Shown here in pieces: positions 16,400-26,669 of a stretch of 45,716 nt of DNA. The stretch covers positions 1 to 45,716 of the forward strand of contig JAZKBU010000016.1 of assembly GCA_040388375.1 (NCBI GenBank), read 5' to 3'. The notes under the pieces are model-generated. The model did not search any database and was not told the DNA's origin. It saw only the letters and a list, made by a program, of their open reading frames with translations. Both the position numbers and the translations under genes were made by a program. Positions within the stretch are counted from its first letter, which is position 1. Each line of letters starts with the position of its first letter. This DNA comes from Bacteroidota bacterium (GTDB lineage Bacteria; Bacteroidota; Bacteroidia; UKL13-3).

Positions 16400-18835
16400 A
16401 TGAAAAAAGTAATTGCATTCTTTACATTATGGCTATTGGCCAGCTATGTATTTAGTCAAAATTTAAACCAAACAGTTAGAGGAACGGTAATAGATGCCGA
16501 CAGTAAATTACCCATTGTTGGTGTAGTTGTTAAAATAGCAGGAAGCAATCCGGCTGTAGGAACTTTTACCAATGCCAATGGCGAGTTTATATTAGAAAAA
16601 GTACCCGTAGGCAGCATAGCCCTACAATTAACTTACATAGGTTACGAACCCAAAACCATTCCCGATATTGAAGTAAACTCAGGCAAAGAAAAAATACTTA
16701 ACCTGAGTATGCAAGAGGCTCTCAAACAATTAAAAGAGGTAGTAGTAACTAACAATAAGTTAGAAAAAGGAGCAGCCATTAATGAAATGTCGTTAATCAG
16801 TACCCGCTCCATTTCATTAGAAGAAAGCAAACGTTATGCAGGTAGCTTTAACGACCCTGCTCGCATACTAACCAACTTTGCAGGTGTTACCAACTCGCAA
16901 AATGGCGAAAACGATATTATAGTTAGAGGTAATTCACCTAAATATATTCAATGGCGATTAGAAGGTGTTGAAATAAGCAACCCTACCCATTTTGCTGACC
17001 AGAACTCAGTTAAAGGAGGCATTAGTGCTTTAAACAATAGTTTATTGGCTACCTCCGATTTTTCAACGGGTGCTTTTTCACCCGAGTATGGTGATGTGCT
17101 TTCAGGTGTGTACGATGTAAAACTAAGAGCAGGCAATAACAAAAAAAGGGAATGCACTTTGGGCCTTGGTATTATTGGTACCGAGATTACTTTAGAAGGG
17201 CCATTTAAAAAAGGATACGGTGGTTCGTTTCTATTCAATTACCGTTACTCCACCGTTAGCTTAATTAGTAAACTAGGCGCTGTTGATTTACCGGGTACAC
17301 TTAACTTTCAGGATGCTGCCTTTAAAATAGTATTGCCTACTAAAAAATTGGGTGTGTTTTCATTATTTGGCTTAGGAGGTTTAAGTGGTTTTGAGTTAAA
17401 AGATGTAAAAGCCGATTTGTTTCCAACGCCTACCAACAAAACCAATATTGGCAATGTGCGCGAAGATTATGATAAAGATGCTTTTTTATCAAATTATGGA
17501 CTTGGCCATACCTTCACCCTTAACAAAAAAAGCTTTGTTCAAACCGCCTTATCCTATTCGGACAATGGCATTATGGAAGATATTTTCAGAACCAAAACCA
17601 TTAAAATATACGATGGCAATGGGGTGTTTGTACGCGACTCCGTAGGCAATAAATTATTAGATTACAAAACCCGTTTAACCAAATCAGCTTACCGTGCTGC
17701 TGTAACTTATAATTACAAAGCCAATGCAAAAAACACTTTTCAAATAGGCAGCAAATATGCACTTATGGGTTACGATTATAACTTAAGCCATTTGCCTGAT
17801 AGCACCAATGTACGTTTTACCTTGGTAAACATGAACGAATACATAGGTACCGTACGCAACTTTATAAGCTGGAAACACCGCTTTAACCAAAACATTACTA
17901 TGGTAGCTGGTTTTCATAACATGAATGTATTGTACAACCACAAAAGCACCCTGGAACCTCGTATAGCTTTTAACTGGAAAATAAACCCTTCCAATGCCAT
18001 CAATATAGGTTATGGAAAACACAGCACCATGGAAAGCGTACACAACTATTTTGCTAAAGTAAAACAAGCCGATGGCAGTATAACGGAGCCCAATAAAAAC
18101 CTTGATTTACTCAAAGCCGACCATTATGTATTAGGCTACGAAAAACGCTTTGGTAAAAACATACGTTTTAAAACCGAAGTATATTACCAATACCTGTACA
18201 ACTTACCTGTTGAAAACAATGATACCAGCTATTATGCCACCATTAACGAAGGTACCGATTTTAATTACGTTAATTTAGTAAACAAAGGTACAGGCCAAAA
18301 CTATGGGTTGGAAATAACCTTAGAGCGCTTTTTCGATAAAAACTATTACTTCTTAATCAATGCTTCCTTGTACGAATCAAAATATAAATCGTTAGAAGGT
18401 ATAGAGCGCAATACCCTTTACAATGGGCAATACCTAATCAATGCATTAGCAGGTAAAGACTTTACCAACCTAGGTAAAAACAAAAACCAAACTTTAAGTC
18501 TTAATGTGAAAATGTTTTTTGCAGGTGGGCAAAAGTATATTCCTTTACTGCGCGATGCCAATGGTAAACTAGCCGTTGACCCTGCCAATAATCGTTTTTG
18601 GAACTACAAAAAAGCCTATAACCAATCGTTGGACAATGTGTATGAAATAACGTTATCCGTTAACTACAAATGGAACAAACCCACCAAAACACATGAGTTA
18701 TATGTAAACCTACAAAACTTAACCAGCACCCAAGCCCGCATTACCGAGTATTACGACACCAGTAAAAGCAACTCTGTTGGCTACTTAACCCAGTTTGGCT
18801 TTTTTCCTAACGTAATGTATCGTTTGTATTTTTAG
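16400..18835 (+). CDS. TonB-dependent outer-membrane receptor with carboxypeptidase-like N-terminal domain
   Basis: An 811-residue outer-membrane receptor. A signal peptide (MKKVIAFFTLWLLASYVFSQ) is followed by a beta-sandwich CarboxypepD_reg-like domain (GTVIDADSKLPIVGVVVKI, about 28-110). Next comes the plug domain (FAGVTNSQNGENDIIVRGNS and PEYGDVLSGVYDVKLR), then a beta barrel ending in VMYRLYF, with Phe as last residue. It is driven by the Ton system; the exbB-exbD-exbD-tonB operon in this window could power it. The ligand is unknown, and no SusD-like partner is next to it. I chose the ATG at 16400 because the upstream in-frame residues add nothing to the signal. Its promoter carries the repeat shared with the LytTR operon. 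Confidence 0.93.
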   Translation: MKKVIAFFTLWLLASYVFSQNLNQTVRGTVIDADSKLPIVGVVVKIAGSNPAVGTFTNANGEFILEKVPVGSIALQLTYIGYEPKTIPDIEVNSGKEKILNLSMQEALKQLKEVVVTNNKLEKGAAINEMSLISTRSISLEESKRYAGSFNDPARILTNFAGVTNSQNGENDIIVRGNSPKYIQWRLEGVEISNPTHFADQNSVKGGISALNNSLLATSDFSTGAFSPEYGDVLSGVYDVKLRAGNNKKRECTLGLGIIGTEITLEGPFKKGYGGSFLFNYRYSTVSLISKLGAVDLPGTLNFQDAAFKIVLPTKKLGVFSLFGLGGLSGFELKDVKADLFPTPTNKTNIGNVREDYDKDAFLSNYGLGHTFTLNKKSFVQTALSYSDNGIMEDIFRTKTIKIYDGNGVFVRDSVGNKLLDYKTRLTKSAYRAAVTYNYKANAKNTFQIGSKYALMGYDYNLSHLPDSTNVRFTLVNMNEYIGTVRNFISWKHRFNQNITMVAGFHNMNVLYNHKSTLEPRIAFNWKINPSNAINIGYGKHSTMESVHNYFAKVKQADGSITEPNKNLDLLKADHYVLGYEKRFGKNIRFKTEVYYQYLYNLPVENNDTSYYATINEGTDFNYVNLVNKGTGQNYGLEITLERFFDKNYYFLINASLYESKYKSLEGIERNTLYNGQYLINALAGKDFTNLGKNKNQTLSLNVKMFFAGGQKYIPLLRDANGKLAVDPANNRFWNYKKAYNQSLDNVYEITLSVNYKWNKPTKTHELYVNLQNLTSTQARITEYYDTSKSNSVGYLTQFGFFPNVMYRLYF

Positions 18836-18967
18836 TTACTATGCATTACCATAATAAAAGTTGTTTATTGCAACTTTAAAAAACGCAAGACACTATTTTA
18901 CTGCAACTTACATTCTACCAAGCAAAACTGGTGTAATATTTGTTTTGCCTGTTCGTTCGTATAACTT

Positions 18968-21900
18968 ATGAAATCATTTATTACTTTTTTAGCATTGAGT
19001 ATAAGCTTTGTTGTGGGTGGTTTTGCCTCCACCAATAAAATAAAATCAACAAACATATGTGTGCTGGTAACAAAACAATATATCAATGAGGCTTATTCTC
19101 GGGAAGAGGGCGACACCACATCTCGCAAATTCTTTTGTTCTATATATTATGAATCCGACAATGTAATACACAGAGATACTATCCGTTTTAGCAACAGCGA
19201 TTCCCTTTGCTTTACACTTCCTATCTCCTACGCCACATGCATTACTTTATCTATTAATGAAAGAGACGAACGCTATGTAATACAGCCCGGAAAAAACGTA
19301 AAAATTAATTTGTTAAATTTATGGGACAGAGATGGCGAAAACTTAGAGCTAAGCACTACCTACTTTCATTGTATTGATACCTTAATGGATATTTGGCGTC
19401 CTATTGACAGGTTAACAGTAGCAGATAATGATAGTGTTACTTACAATTTACTTATCAATAAACTTTTAAAGCAAGGATATGCTGCTTTAAACCACAATCT
19501 TAAAAATGTTCCCAAAGAAATAGAACAAAAGCTAAGTCTTTTAAACCAATTTAAATGGGCAGAAGCTTATGCTTATTTTGCCGAAATTAAGCGGAAAACA
19601 CAAGTCAATAAAAGGTTTAACAAAGTAGCTTCACACTACTTAAAACCATTACTACCCTTAATTAATGAACAACAAAATTTAGATGAATGTAAAGAGCTGA
19701 AAAAAGATTTATTGGCTTTTTATAACAAGCTGACAGCCTATAATTTTGAAACCCGTTTATTCTCAGACTTTGAAAAAAATTGCATGGAGAACAAAGGGCG
19801 CTCGCTTCATCCTGATAACGATATTTTTTCATGCGGATGGGGTTATAAGGAAAACGACAACTGGATAAACGACATTCGTTACCAGGAAGCTGAGGATTTT
19901 AATAAAAATGGCATTGCCATCATAACTGTAAACGGGCGTAAAGGTGCCATTAATGGATGCTTTCAATTAGTAGTTCAACCTGTTTATGATGACCTTAAAT
20001 GGTTTACCAATCGGCTGTTAATTTGTAAGCAAGACGCGAAATACGGACTTATCAATATAGAAGGCCAGGAATTAATAAAACCTCAATATGAAGAGTTATC
20101 AGAACCACATGGTTATGCAACGCTCCTGATAAAAAAAAGATTCTATTTATCCTATAAAGATTCTAATGGTAGTTACCTCTTAATAGACACAACGGGCAAG
20201 GTTGTTTCCAAACGTTATCTTCAGGAAATTTCATACACTTACTCAGATAGAGATGAACCCATTTACATAAGACTATTTAAACAGGGTAATGATAAAAATG
20301 GTATTACATACCAAATATGTGACAGTAATGGCACTCCAATAGTTAAAGATTCTTTTATAAATGTACACCCGTTAAAAGGATATTTAATGTTAGAAAAAAG
20401 TGCTCATCAATTTTATCTTATAAAAGATACCACACCCCCTTTGATTGTTGACACTTTTGATATGTTCCGGTCAATACCCAAATTAAACGACATACGGGAT
20501 ATTTTAGATACCCGATATGATGTAGAAGAAAGCAACTACTACCTGTTAAGTAAAGGAGGTAAAACAAGTGTAGTAAACCATGCACTTAAACATCTTTCAG
20601 ACTGTAAATACAAAAATGTTTTAGGCTGGGGATTAGGCGCCATTTACATACGCAAAAACAACAAAACTTACCTGTTAAATTTACAGGGCGAAATTAAATA
20701 TCCCGTAGGTTTTGACACCATTATTCAACTGACAAAGCGCACCTACCAGGCAACAGCAGGTGATACCCTGTATATTTTTGATAAAGACTATAATTTCCTG
20801 TTTAAGCTGAAAGCAAAAGTGCTGTATTTATCGGGTAACATAAATAAGCAGAAAGAAACCGGGCATACATTAATAGCTAAAGGAATGTTTACGCGGATAG
20901 ATGACTACCTCTATCAATTGATATCTGCCGGCAATAATATAGTGCTGCAAAAATTAATACCCGGCACCTATTCATTATTAAGTTTTCCAAGCATTTTTGG
21001 TGATCATCCGAGTGCTATTTTTTTTATGAATCCTGAAGGTTTAATCATGGAACAAACTTATTCTGAAGGTGATGATACTAGGAATTTTAAAGAACTTTTA
21101 TATGAATATATAATATCGGACCGGTACAAAAAAGATAACCATCAATTATTACAACAAAATGCTATCTCAAAAGTTACTTTAAAAGATAGGTCAGGTGAGT
21201 ATTACTTATACGGGATTCAATCAGGAAAGTATAGTAAACTAATGGCCGTTTTGGATAAAAATACCGTTCCTAAACAAATAACTATTAATTATTGGGGAAC
21301 TACAGATACAGTAGACGATTACCCTGTTGTATTTTACCTGTTTCGTACCGGTACAAATAAATATGGCATTATAACTCCCGAAAAAAACTTAGCATTAGAT
21401 ACCATATATGACGAAATAGTTATACTAGATAATTATATAGCAGCTTACAACAATAAAAACCAAATACTATCCTTTTTCAATAAGCAGTTTAAATTAATTG
21501 ATAAAATAAATAACCCACCATTTCAGGATATTCGGATAAATGAAAAGCTTATGTTAATTTATAACAAAAAAGGTGGCCAGGACTCTTATTTTATTACCGA
21601 TAATTCATTAAAAAAAATACCCTTTAATCAGCTTAGGATTGACGAACAAGAACCCATTTTGTGGGGGTATCAAAGAAAAGGTTACGATTTGTATGATTCA
21701 AATCTTAACTTAATTACCACCCTGCAAACAGAACACACCAATTCTTTTAGCTTAGGTTATACCCAGGTAAATGGTATACTAATATCAAAAAAAGGAGCAA
21801 TTGTACAAAGAGGAAATGATTATAATGCCATGTCTTTAAACTTCGATATAAGAAAACAATTATCAAAGGTAAAGGACATGAATTCGGTACCCGAAAATGC

Positions 21901-22522
21901 AAAAAATGTTTACACGTTAACAAACTTATCCGATATGCATTTTTCTACTTACAGCTATCAGCCAGGTAAACAAAAAAACAGAACATATATTGCTCAATTG
22001 GCCGATGATAAAAGATTCCCGTCTTCATTTATCAATGCCATAAACACAGCCTTACATTATACCGCCATTACAGAACAAAATTCTGATGAGGAATACTCCT
22101 TTAATTACCATAGTCCTTACTTATTCAATATACAATATGAGTATAACAGGAGAAGCGAAATATCAATAACCAATTATTTTATTTTAAATGATACACTTTA
22201 TCGATTGTCGCCATACCCGGAATATGAATTAATTGAAACTTCTCTATTAAGTACCATGCTTTTTAATAAACTGAAAAACGTAGCAGGATTTGACGATAAT
22301 GACTTTTGGCGCAACAAGAGATGTATTATACCCGAGCAAGCTTTTAGGCACTATAGCCCAGAAATAGAATTGCGTGCAGATGGTGTTTATTTTATAATTA
22401 AAAATACCGAAAGTCAAAACAAAAAAACACCTGTAGCAGTAAAATTTAGTTATGATGAAATGAAACCATTTGCCAATAAGGAAAGTTTACTCTACAAATG
22501 GATTTCATCTTTAAAGAAATAA
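18968..22522 (+). CDS. Giant exported WG-repeat-like protein
   Basis: A 1184-residue protein with a signal peptide (MKSFITFLALSISFVVGGFAS). From about residue 310 on it contains several degenerate WG-type repeats: KNGIAIITVNGRKGAING, KYGLINIEGQELIKPQYEEL, NKTYLLNLQGEIKYP and NKYGIITPEKNLALDTIYDEI. These repeats are known from bacterial surface and periplasmic proteins without a single assigned activity. No catalytic motif is visible. It follows the receptor gene by 132 bp on the same strand, so a shared role at the envelope is possible but not shown. A weak AT-rich hairpin (18857-18877) lies between them. Confidence 0.75.
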   Translation: MKSFITFLALSISFVVGGFASTNKIKSTNICVLVTKQYINEAYSREEGDTTSRKFFCSIYYESDNVIHRDTIRFSNSDSLCFTLPISYATCITLSINERDERYVIQPGKNVKINLLNLWDRDGENLELSTTYFHCIDTLMDIWRPIDRLTVADNDSVTYNLLINKLLKQGYAALNHNLKNVPKEIEQKLSLLNQFKWAEAYAYFAEIKRKTQVNKRFNKVASHYLKPLLPLINEQQNLDECKELKKDLLAFYNKLTAYNFETRLFSDFEKNCMENKGRSLHPDNDIFSCGWGYKENDNWINDIRYQEAEDFNKNGIAIITVNGRKGAINGCFQLVVQPVYDDLKWFTNRLLICKQDAKYGLINIEGQELIKPQYEELSEPHGYATLLIKKRFYLSYKDSNGSYLLIDTTGKVVSKRYLQEISYTYSDRDEPIYIRLFKQGNDKNGITYQICDSNGTPIVKDSFINVHPLKGYLMLEKSAHQFYLIKDTTPPLIVDTFDMFRSIPKLNDIRDILDTRYDVEESNYYLLSKGGKTSVVNHALKHLSDCKYKNVLGWGLGAIYIRKNNKTYLLNLQGEIKYPVGFDTIIQLTKRTYQATAGDTLYIFDKDYNFLFKLKAKVLYLSGNINKQKETGHTLIAKGMFTRIDDYLYQLISAGNNIVLQKLIPGTYSLLSFPSIFGDHPSAIFFMNPEGLIMEQTYSEGDDTRNFKELLYEYIISDRYKKDNHQLLQQNAISKVTLKDRSGEYYLYGIQSGKYSKLMAVLDKNTVPKQITINYWGTTDTVDDYPVVFYLFRTGTNKYGIITPEKNLALDTIYDEIVILDNYIAAYNNKNQILSFFNKQFKLIDKINNPPFQDIRINEKLMLIYNKKGGQDSYFITDNSLKKIPFNQLRIDEQEPILWGYQRKGYDLYDSNLNLITTLQTEHTNSFSLGYTQVNGILISKKGAIVQRGNDYNAMSLNFDIRKQLSKVKDMNSVPENAKNVYTLTNLSDMHFSTYSYQPGKQKNRTYIAQLADDKRFPSSFINAINTALHYTAITEQNSDEEYSFNYHSPYLFNIQYEYNRRSEISITNYFILNDTLYRLSPYPEYELIETSLLSTMLFNKLKNVAGFDDNDFWRNKRCIIPEQAFRHYSPEIELRADGVYFIIKNTESQNKKTPVAVKFSYDEMKPFANKESLLYKWISSLKK

Positions 22523-22681
22523 GGCATCTTCAGTCATTCACTAAACAACCAGTTTTACTGCTATTCATATAAATTATGTAAGTAAATTCTAGTAACATTA
22601 ACTTAACAACAGGCGAAAAATGCAAATACAAAAACCTGTTTTACAAATCATTAAACTAACTTTTATTTTACATTAAAATAT

Positions 22682-22768
22682 ATGGAAAGGCTTTATTTAT
22701 TCACAAACAGCACAAAAACTTTATCTATTGCGCTTATAGGCTTATTTTGCGCAGCTAAAAAAATATAA
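22682..22768 (+). CDS. Possible 28-residue leader peptide before glmM
   Basis: An ATG at 22682 opens a 28-codon frame, with a polar start and a hydrophobic stretch (LSIALIGLFCAA), which stops at 22768, three bases before the TTG start of glmM. Such spacing fits a translationally coupled leader, which could help an otherwise weak TTG start. No homology is claimed, and the frame could be chance. Confidence 0.3.
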   Translation: MERLYLFTNSTKTLSIALIGLFCAAKKI

Positions 22769-22771
22769 GTT

Positions 22772-24187
22772 TTGACGTTAATTAAATCAATTTCAGGTAT
22801 TAGAGGTACAATTGGAGGCCAAAGTGGAAACGCTTTAACTCCTATTGACGTAGTAAAATTTACTGCAGCTTTTGGTAGTATGATAAAAAAAGACACTAAA
22901 TCGTGTAAAATAGTGGTTGGAAGAGATGCCCGCCTAAGTGGCGACATGGTAAACCGTTTGGTTTGCGCCACCCTATCAGGTTTAGGTATTGAAGTAATAG
23001 ATTTAGGATTAAGTACTACACCAACCGTTGAAATGGCGGTAGTAATGGAAAAAGCAGATGGCGGAATTATATTAACAGCCAGCCACAATCCAAAACAATG
23101 GAATGCATTAAAACTATTGAACAGCAAAGGCGAATTTATTTCAGACGAATTTGGCAAACAAATGCTGCACATTGCAGACAATGAAGCCATTGAATTTGCT
23201 GAAGTTGATAAGCTGGGAAAAATAAGCGAGAAGAAAGATTATATTAAAAAACATATTGACGAAATTTTAAAGCTGGATTTAGTAGATGTAGAAGCTATTA
23301 AAGCCAAGAAATTTAAAATAGTAGTGGATGCAGTAAACTCAACCGGAGGTATAGCAGTACCTATGTTATTGCGTGCTTTAGGAGTTGATGATATAGTAGA
23401 AATATTCTGTACACCTGACGGTAAGTTCCCACATAACCCGGAACCACTACCAGAAAACTTAACAGCTATTTCAAACGAAGTAATCCGCCAGAAAGCCGAC
23501 TTAGGTATAGTAGTTGACCCTGATGTAGATAGACTGGCTTTGGTGAACGAAGATGGAAGTATGTTTGGCGAAGAATATACTTTGGTAGCCGTAGCTGATT
23601 ATGTACTTAAAAATGTAAGCAGCGATAACTTAAAACGCAATGGTTTTGTGAAAAATACCGTTTCAAACCTTTCGTCAACCCGTGCCTTGCGCGATGTAAC
23701 CGAAAAATACAAAGGTAAATACAGTGCCAGTGCCGTAGGCGAGGTAAATGTTGTTACCATGATGAAAGAAACCAAAGCAGTAATTGGTGGCGAAGGCAAT
23801 GGAGGTATTATTTTCCCTGAATTGCATTATGGCCGCGATGCCATGGTGGGTATAGCTTTATTCTTATCGCATTTAGCCAAAAGCGATAAATTATGTTCAA
23901 TCCTACGCTCAAGCTACCCTGATTATACCATTGCCAAAAAGAAAATCGATTTAGATTCAACCATTAATATTGATGAGCTTTTAACAGGCATCAAAGAAAA
24001 ATACAAAAAACAACCTATCAATACCGTTGATGGTGTTAAAATAGAATTTGATAACGAGTGGGTACATTTACGCAGAAGTAATACCGAACCAATTATTCGT
24101 ATTTATTCAGAAAGCAAAAGTGAGGCAACCGCTAACCACTTAGCCGAAAAAATAATTATGGATATGAAACAAATTATTAAAGGCTAA
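22772..24187 (+). CDS. glmM: Phosphoglucosamine mutase
   Basis: A 471-residue alpha-phosphohexomutase converting glucosamine-6-phosphate to glucosamine-1-phosphate on the way to UDP-GlcNAc, the substrate of MurA. The start shows KSISGIRGTIGG, the phosphoserine loop is LTASHNP (Ser104), the metal-binding loop reads DPDVDRL, the sugar-specificity loop GEGNGGII and the C-terminal phosphate site RRSNTEPIIR. The start is TTG at 22772, with an in-frame stop just upstream (22766) and no ATG in place. Phosphomannomutase is the alternative, but the Bacteroidota GlmM form fits better. Confidence 0.9.
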   Translation: MTLIKSISGIRGTIGGQSGNALTPIDVVKFTAAFGSMIKKDTKSCKIVVGRDARLSGDMVNRLVCATLSGLGIEVIDLGLSTTPTVEMAVVMEKADGGIILTASHNPKQWNALKLLNSKGEFISDEFGKQMLHIADNEAIEFAEVDKLGKISEKKDYIKKHIDEILKLDLVDVEAIKAKKFKIVVDAVNSTGGIAVPMLLRALGVDDIVEIFCTPDGKFPHNPEPLPENLTAISNEVIRQKADLGIVVDPDVDRLALVNEDGSMFGEEYTLVAVADYVLKNVSSDNLKRNGFVKNTVSNLSSTRALRDVTEKYKGKYSASAVGEVNVVTMMKETKAVIGGEGNGGIIFPELHYGRDAMVGIALFLSHLAKSDKLCSILRSSYPDYTIAKKKIDLDSTINIDELLTGIKEKYKKQPINTVDGVKIEFDNEWVHLRRSNTEPIIRIYSESKSEATANHLAEKIIMDMKQIIKG

Positions 24188-24296
24188 TAGCTATAGGGAC
24201 CTTTAGCCAAAACAATAATAAATTAAACAATTTAAAACATAAATGACTGCCAGTACCATCCCGATAGCTATCGGGAGCTAGTAGCCAGAAGCTAAA
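24182..24296. repeat. Intergenic repeat region with a perfect 16-bp palindrome
   Basis: Between glmM and ychF lie GC-richer flanks around an AT-rich middle. The right flank holds the perfect palindrome CCCGATAGCTATCGGG at 24260-24275, followed by GAGCTAGTAGCCAGAAGCT. The layout recalls 11802-11898, where CTAGCTACTAGCC and GCCAGAGGCTAGCTG occur. Confidence 0.55.
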
Positions 24297-24307
24297 AATA
24301 AACAAAA

Positions 24308-25399
24308 ATGCAGTGTGGAATAGTAGGCTTACCCAATGTAGGCAAATCAACTTTATTTAATTGCTTAAGCAATGCCAAAGCGCAAGCCGCTAATTTTCCT
24401 TTTTGTACCATTGAACCAAATGTGGGTGTAATTACCGTACCCGATGAGCGTTTAAATGTGTTAGAAGGTTTAGTTAAACCCAACAAAGTAGTACCAACCA
24501 ATATAGAAATAGTTGATATAGCCGGTTTGGTAAAAGGTGCCAGTAAAGGCGAAGGTTTAGGTAACCAGTTTTTAGCCAATATACGCCAAACCGATGCTAT
24601 TATACACGTATTGCGTTGTTTTGAAGACGACAATATTATTCACGTAGATGGTTCAGTTAATCCATTGCGCGATAAAGAAATTATTGATACTGAATTACAG
24701 TTAAAAGATTTAGATTCAGTAGAAAAGAAATTACAAAAAGTAAGTCGTGCAGCCAAAACTGGCGATAAAGACATGCTTAAAGTAGAAGCTACTTTATTAA
24801 AATACAAAGCACATTTAGACGATGGAAAATCAGTTAGAACGTTAGAAGTAACTGACAACGAAAAAGAACATGTAGAAGACTTGTGTTTATTAACGGCTAA
24901 GCCGGTAATGTACGTTTGTAATGTAGATGAAGCTTCGGTTGTTAACGGAAACAAATTTGTGGAGTTGGTACGTGAAGCCGTTAAAAATGAAAATGCAGAA
25001 GTTTTAATTATAAGTGCAGCTATAGAAAGCGAAATTTCTGGTTTAGATAGCTATGAAGACAGAATAGCTTTTTTAAACGATTTGGGCTTAACAGAAAGTG
25101 GCGTAGCTAAACTTATTACTGCTTCTTACAAATTATTAAACCTGATTACTTATTTCACCGCAGGTGTGCAGGAAGTTAGAGCCTGGACTATTGACAAAGG
25201 CTACAAAGCACCACAGGCAGCAGGTGTAATCCATACCGATTTTGAAAGAGGTTTTATTAAAGCTGATGTAATTGCATACGAAGACTTTAAAAAATACGGT
25301 TCAGAGTCAGCATGCCGCGAGGCAGGTGCACTGCGTATGGAGGGTAAAGAATATATTGTAAACGATGGTGATGTAATGCACTTTAAATTTAACGTATAA
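24308..25399 (+). CDS. ychF: Ribosome-associated ATPase/GTPase YchF (Obg family)
   Basis: A 363-residue protein of full family length. G1 is GLPNVGKST (residues 7-15), switch regions are in FPFCTIEPNVG and DIAGLVKGASKGEGLG, and the G4 site reads VCNVDE rather than NKxD, the change linked to the family's ATP preference. The C-terminal TGS domain follows from about 275 (FTAGVQEVRAWTIDKGYKAPQAAGVIHTDFE), then GSESACREAGALRMEGK and a terminal DVMHFKFNV. The Obg-like protein binds ribosomes and acts in stress responses. The ATG at 24308 begins MQCGIVGLPNV, as in homologues. Confidence 0.96.
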   Translation: MQCGIVGLPNVGKSTLFNCLSNAKAQAANFPFCTIEPNVGVITVPDERLNVLEGLVKPNKVVPTNIEIVDIAGLVKGASKGEGLGNQFLANIRQTDAIIHVLRCFEDDNIIHVDGSVNPLRDKEIIDTELQLKDLDSVEKKLQKVSRAAKTGDKDMLKVEATLLKYKAHLDDGKSVRTLEVTDNEKEHVEDLCLLTAKPVMYVCNVDEASVVNGNKFVELVREAVKNENAEVLIISAAIESEISGLDSYEDRIAFLNDLGLTESGVAKLITASYKLLNLITYFTAGVQEVRAWTIDKGYKAPQAAGVIHTDFERGFIKADVIAYEDFKKYGSESACREAGALRMEGKEYIVNDGDVMHFKFNV

Positions 25400-25779
25400 T
25401 CCATAGCGTTCAACTTTCAAATTGTACGTTTCAGGTTAAATTTATTGCATTTCATTAGCAAACTATCGCATTATCAAATAAATAAGCGCATGTTTGCGCA
25501 AGTTTTTAGATAACTGATAACCATAAATTATTGAGTAACCACTTTAAAACGATACCTTATAAATTGTCATATTTCTGTAAGCATTATTTAGCGTGCAACC
25601 TACGTACACGCAATTTCTTACTTACAAGCAAGCATTCATAATCAGTCGTTTTTCAAGTAAATTTTTCAAAATAAAAAAGAACCATTTAACATAAAAGCCA
25701 TTATTTTTTTGTAAACAGTATGTGTTTATTCAAGTAAAATAATTTTATTCGTAACCATTAAATTAAACATAACATAAAA
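25400..25779. other. 380-bp intergenic region before the exbB operon
   Basis: AT-rich DNA without a credible frame. It contains a 5-bp hairpin with a T-run (GCGCA/TGCGC, 25496-25509, then GTTTTT) that could be a weak ychF terminator, and a GCGTG...CACGC pair around 25592-25612. The promoter of the exbB operon must lie here, but I see no exact TAnnTTTG. Confidence 0.5.
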
Positions 25780-26607
25780 ATGAATCAAACAGCAACAAAA
25801 AAAGAAGAAAGCAAAGCCGGGAGCTTGTTCTCTTCGCTAGCTATCCCAATCTTAGTATTAGTAGGTTTTTTACTTTGGAAATTTGTATTAGGCTTTGAAG
25901 GTAATTTTGCCGATGGAGTAACACGCCATACCCCAGTAAAAGAAGGTATTGGTTCAATTTTAGGATTAATATACTTAGGTGGTTTTATTGTACCTATCTT
26001 ATTATCGTTGGTATTAATGAGTATTACTTTCTCAATCGAGCGTTTTTTAACTATTACAAAAGCATCAGGTAAAGGTTCAGCAGAAGCATTTGTTCGCAAA
26101 GTAAAAAGCCATTTAACAGCAGGTAATGTTGATGCAGCTATTAAAGAGTGTGATGTACAACAAGGTTCAGTAGCTAACGTAGTAAAAGCTGCTTTACACA
26201 AATACAAAGAAATGGAAGGCGAAAGTAACATGGAGAAAGACCAAAAGATTTTAGCCATTCAAAAAGAATTAGAAGAAGCTACTTCATTGGAATTACCAAT
26301 GTTAGAGAAAAACTTAGTAATTATTGCAACCATGGCTTCGGTTTCAACGTTAGTTGCGTTATTAGGAACTGTATTAGGTATGATTAAAGCGTTCTCGGCA
26401 TTAGGAAATGCAGGAGCGCCTGATTCAACTGCCCTAGCTATTGGTATTTCTGAAGCACTTATCAATACAGCTTTAGGAATTGGTAATTCAGCTATCGCTA
26501 TCATTATGTATAACGTATTTACAACCAGAATTGATAAAATTACTTATACTATTGATGAAGCTGGTTTCACTATTGTACAAAACTTTGCAGCAGCTCACAA
26601 ACGCTAG
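25780..26607 (+). CDS. exbB: ExbB-type proton-channel subunit of the Ton system
   Basis: A 275-residue inner-membrane protein of the MotA/TolQ/ExbB family. An N-terminal membrane segment (18-38) is followed by a segment at about 62-84, a cytoplasmic stretch with charged helices, and two further segments near 176-200 and 212-240. The proton-channel signature appears in LVALLGTVLGMIKAFSALG and ISEALINTALGIGNSAIAIIMYN. Together with two ExbD proteins and TonB encoded next, it uses the proton gradient to energise outer-membrane receptors such as the one at 16400-18835. It starts a four-gene operon. Confidence 0.95.
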   Translation: MNQTATKKEESKAGSLFSSLAIPILVLVGFLLWKFVLGFEGNFADGVTRHTPVKEGIGSILGLIYLGGFIVPILLSLVLMSITFSIERFLTITKASGKGSAEAFVRKVKSHLTAGNVDAAIKECDVQQGSVANVVKAALHKYKEMEGESNMEKDQKILAIQKELEEATSLELPMLEKNLVIIATMASVSTLVALLGTVLGMIKAFSALGNAGAPDSTALAIGISEALINTALGIGNSAIAIIMYNVFTTRIDKITYTIDEAGFTIVQNFAAAHKR

Positions 26608-26669
26608 TTTTATTGGCAATTTCAGAATTGCTTATTAATTTTTAATAATTTTAAAATAAAACAAACAAA

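Noticed and set aside
25400-25779. Possible riboswitch or small RNA before exbB
   Set aside because: Only weak 5-bp hairpins are visible, with no conserved motif I can name and no expression evidence.
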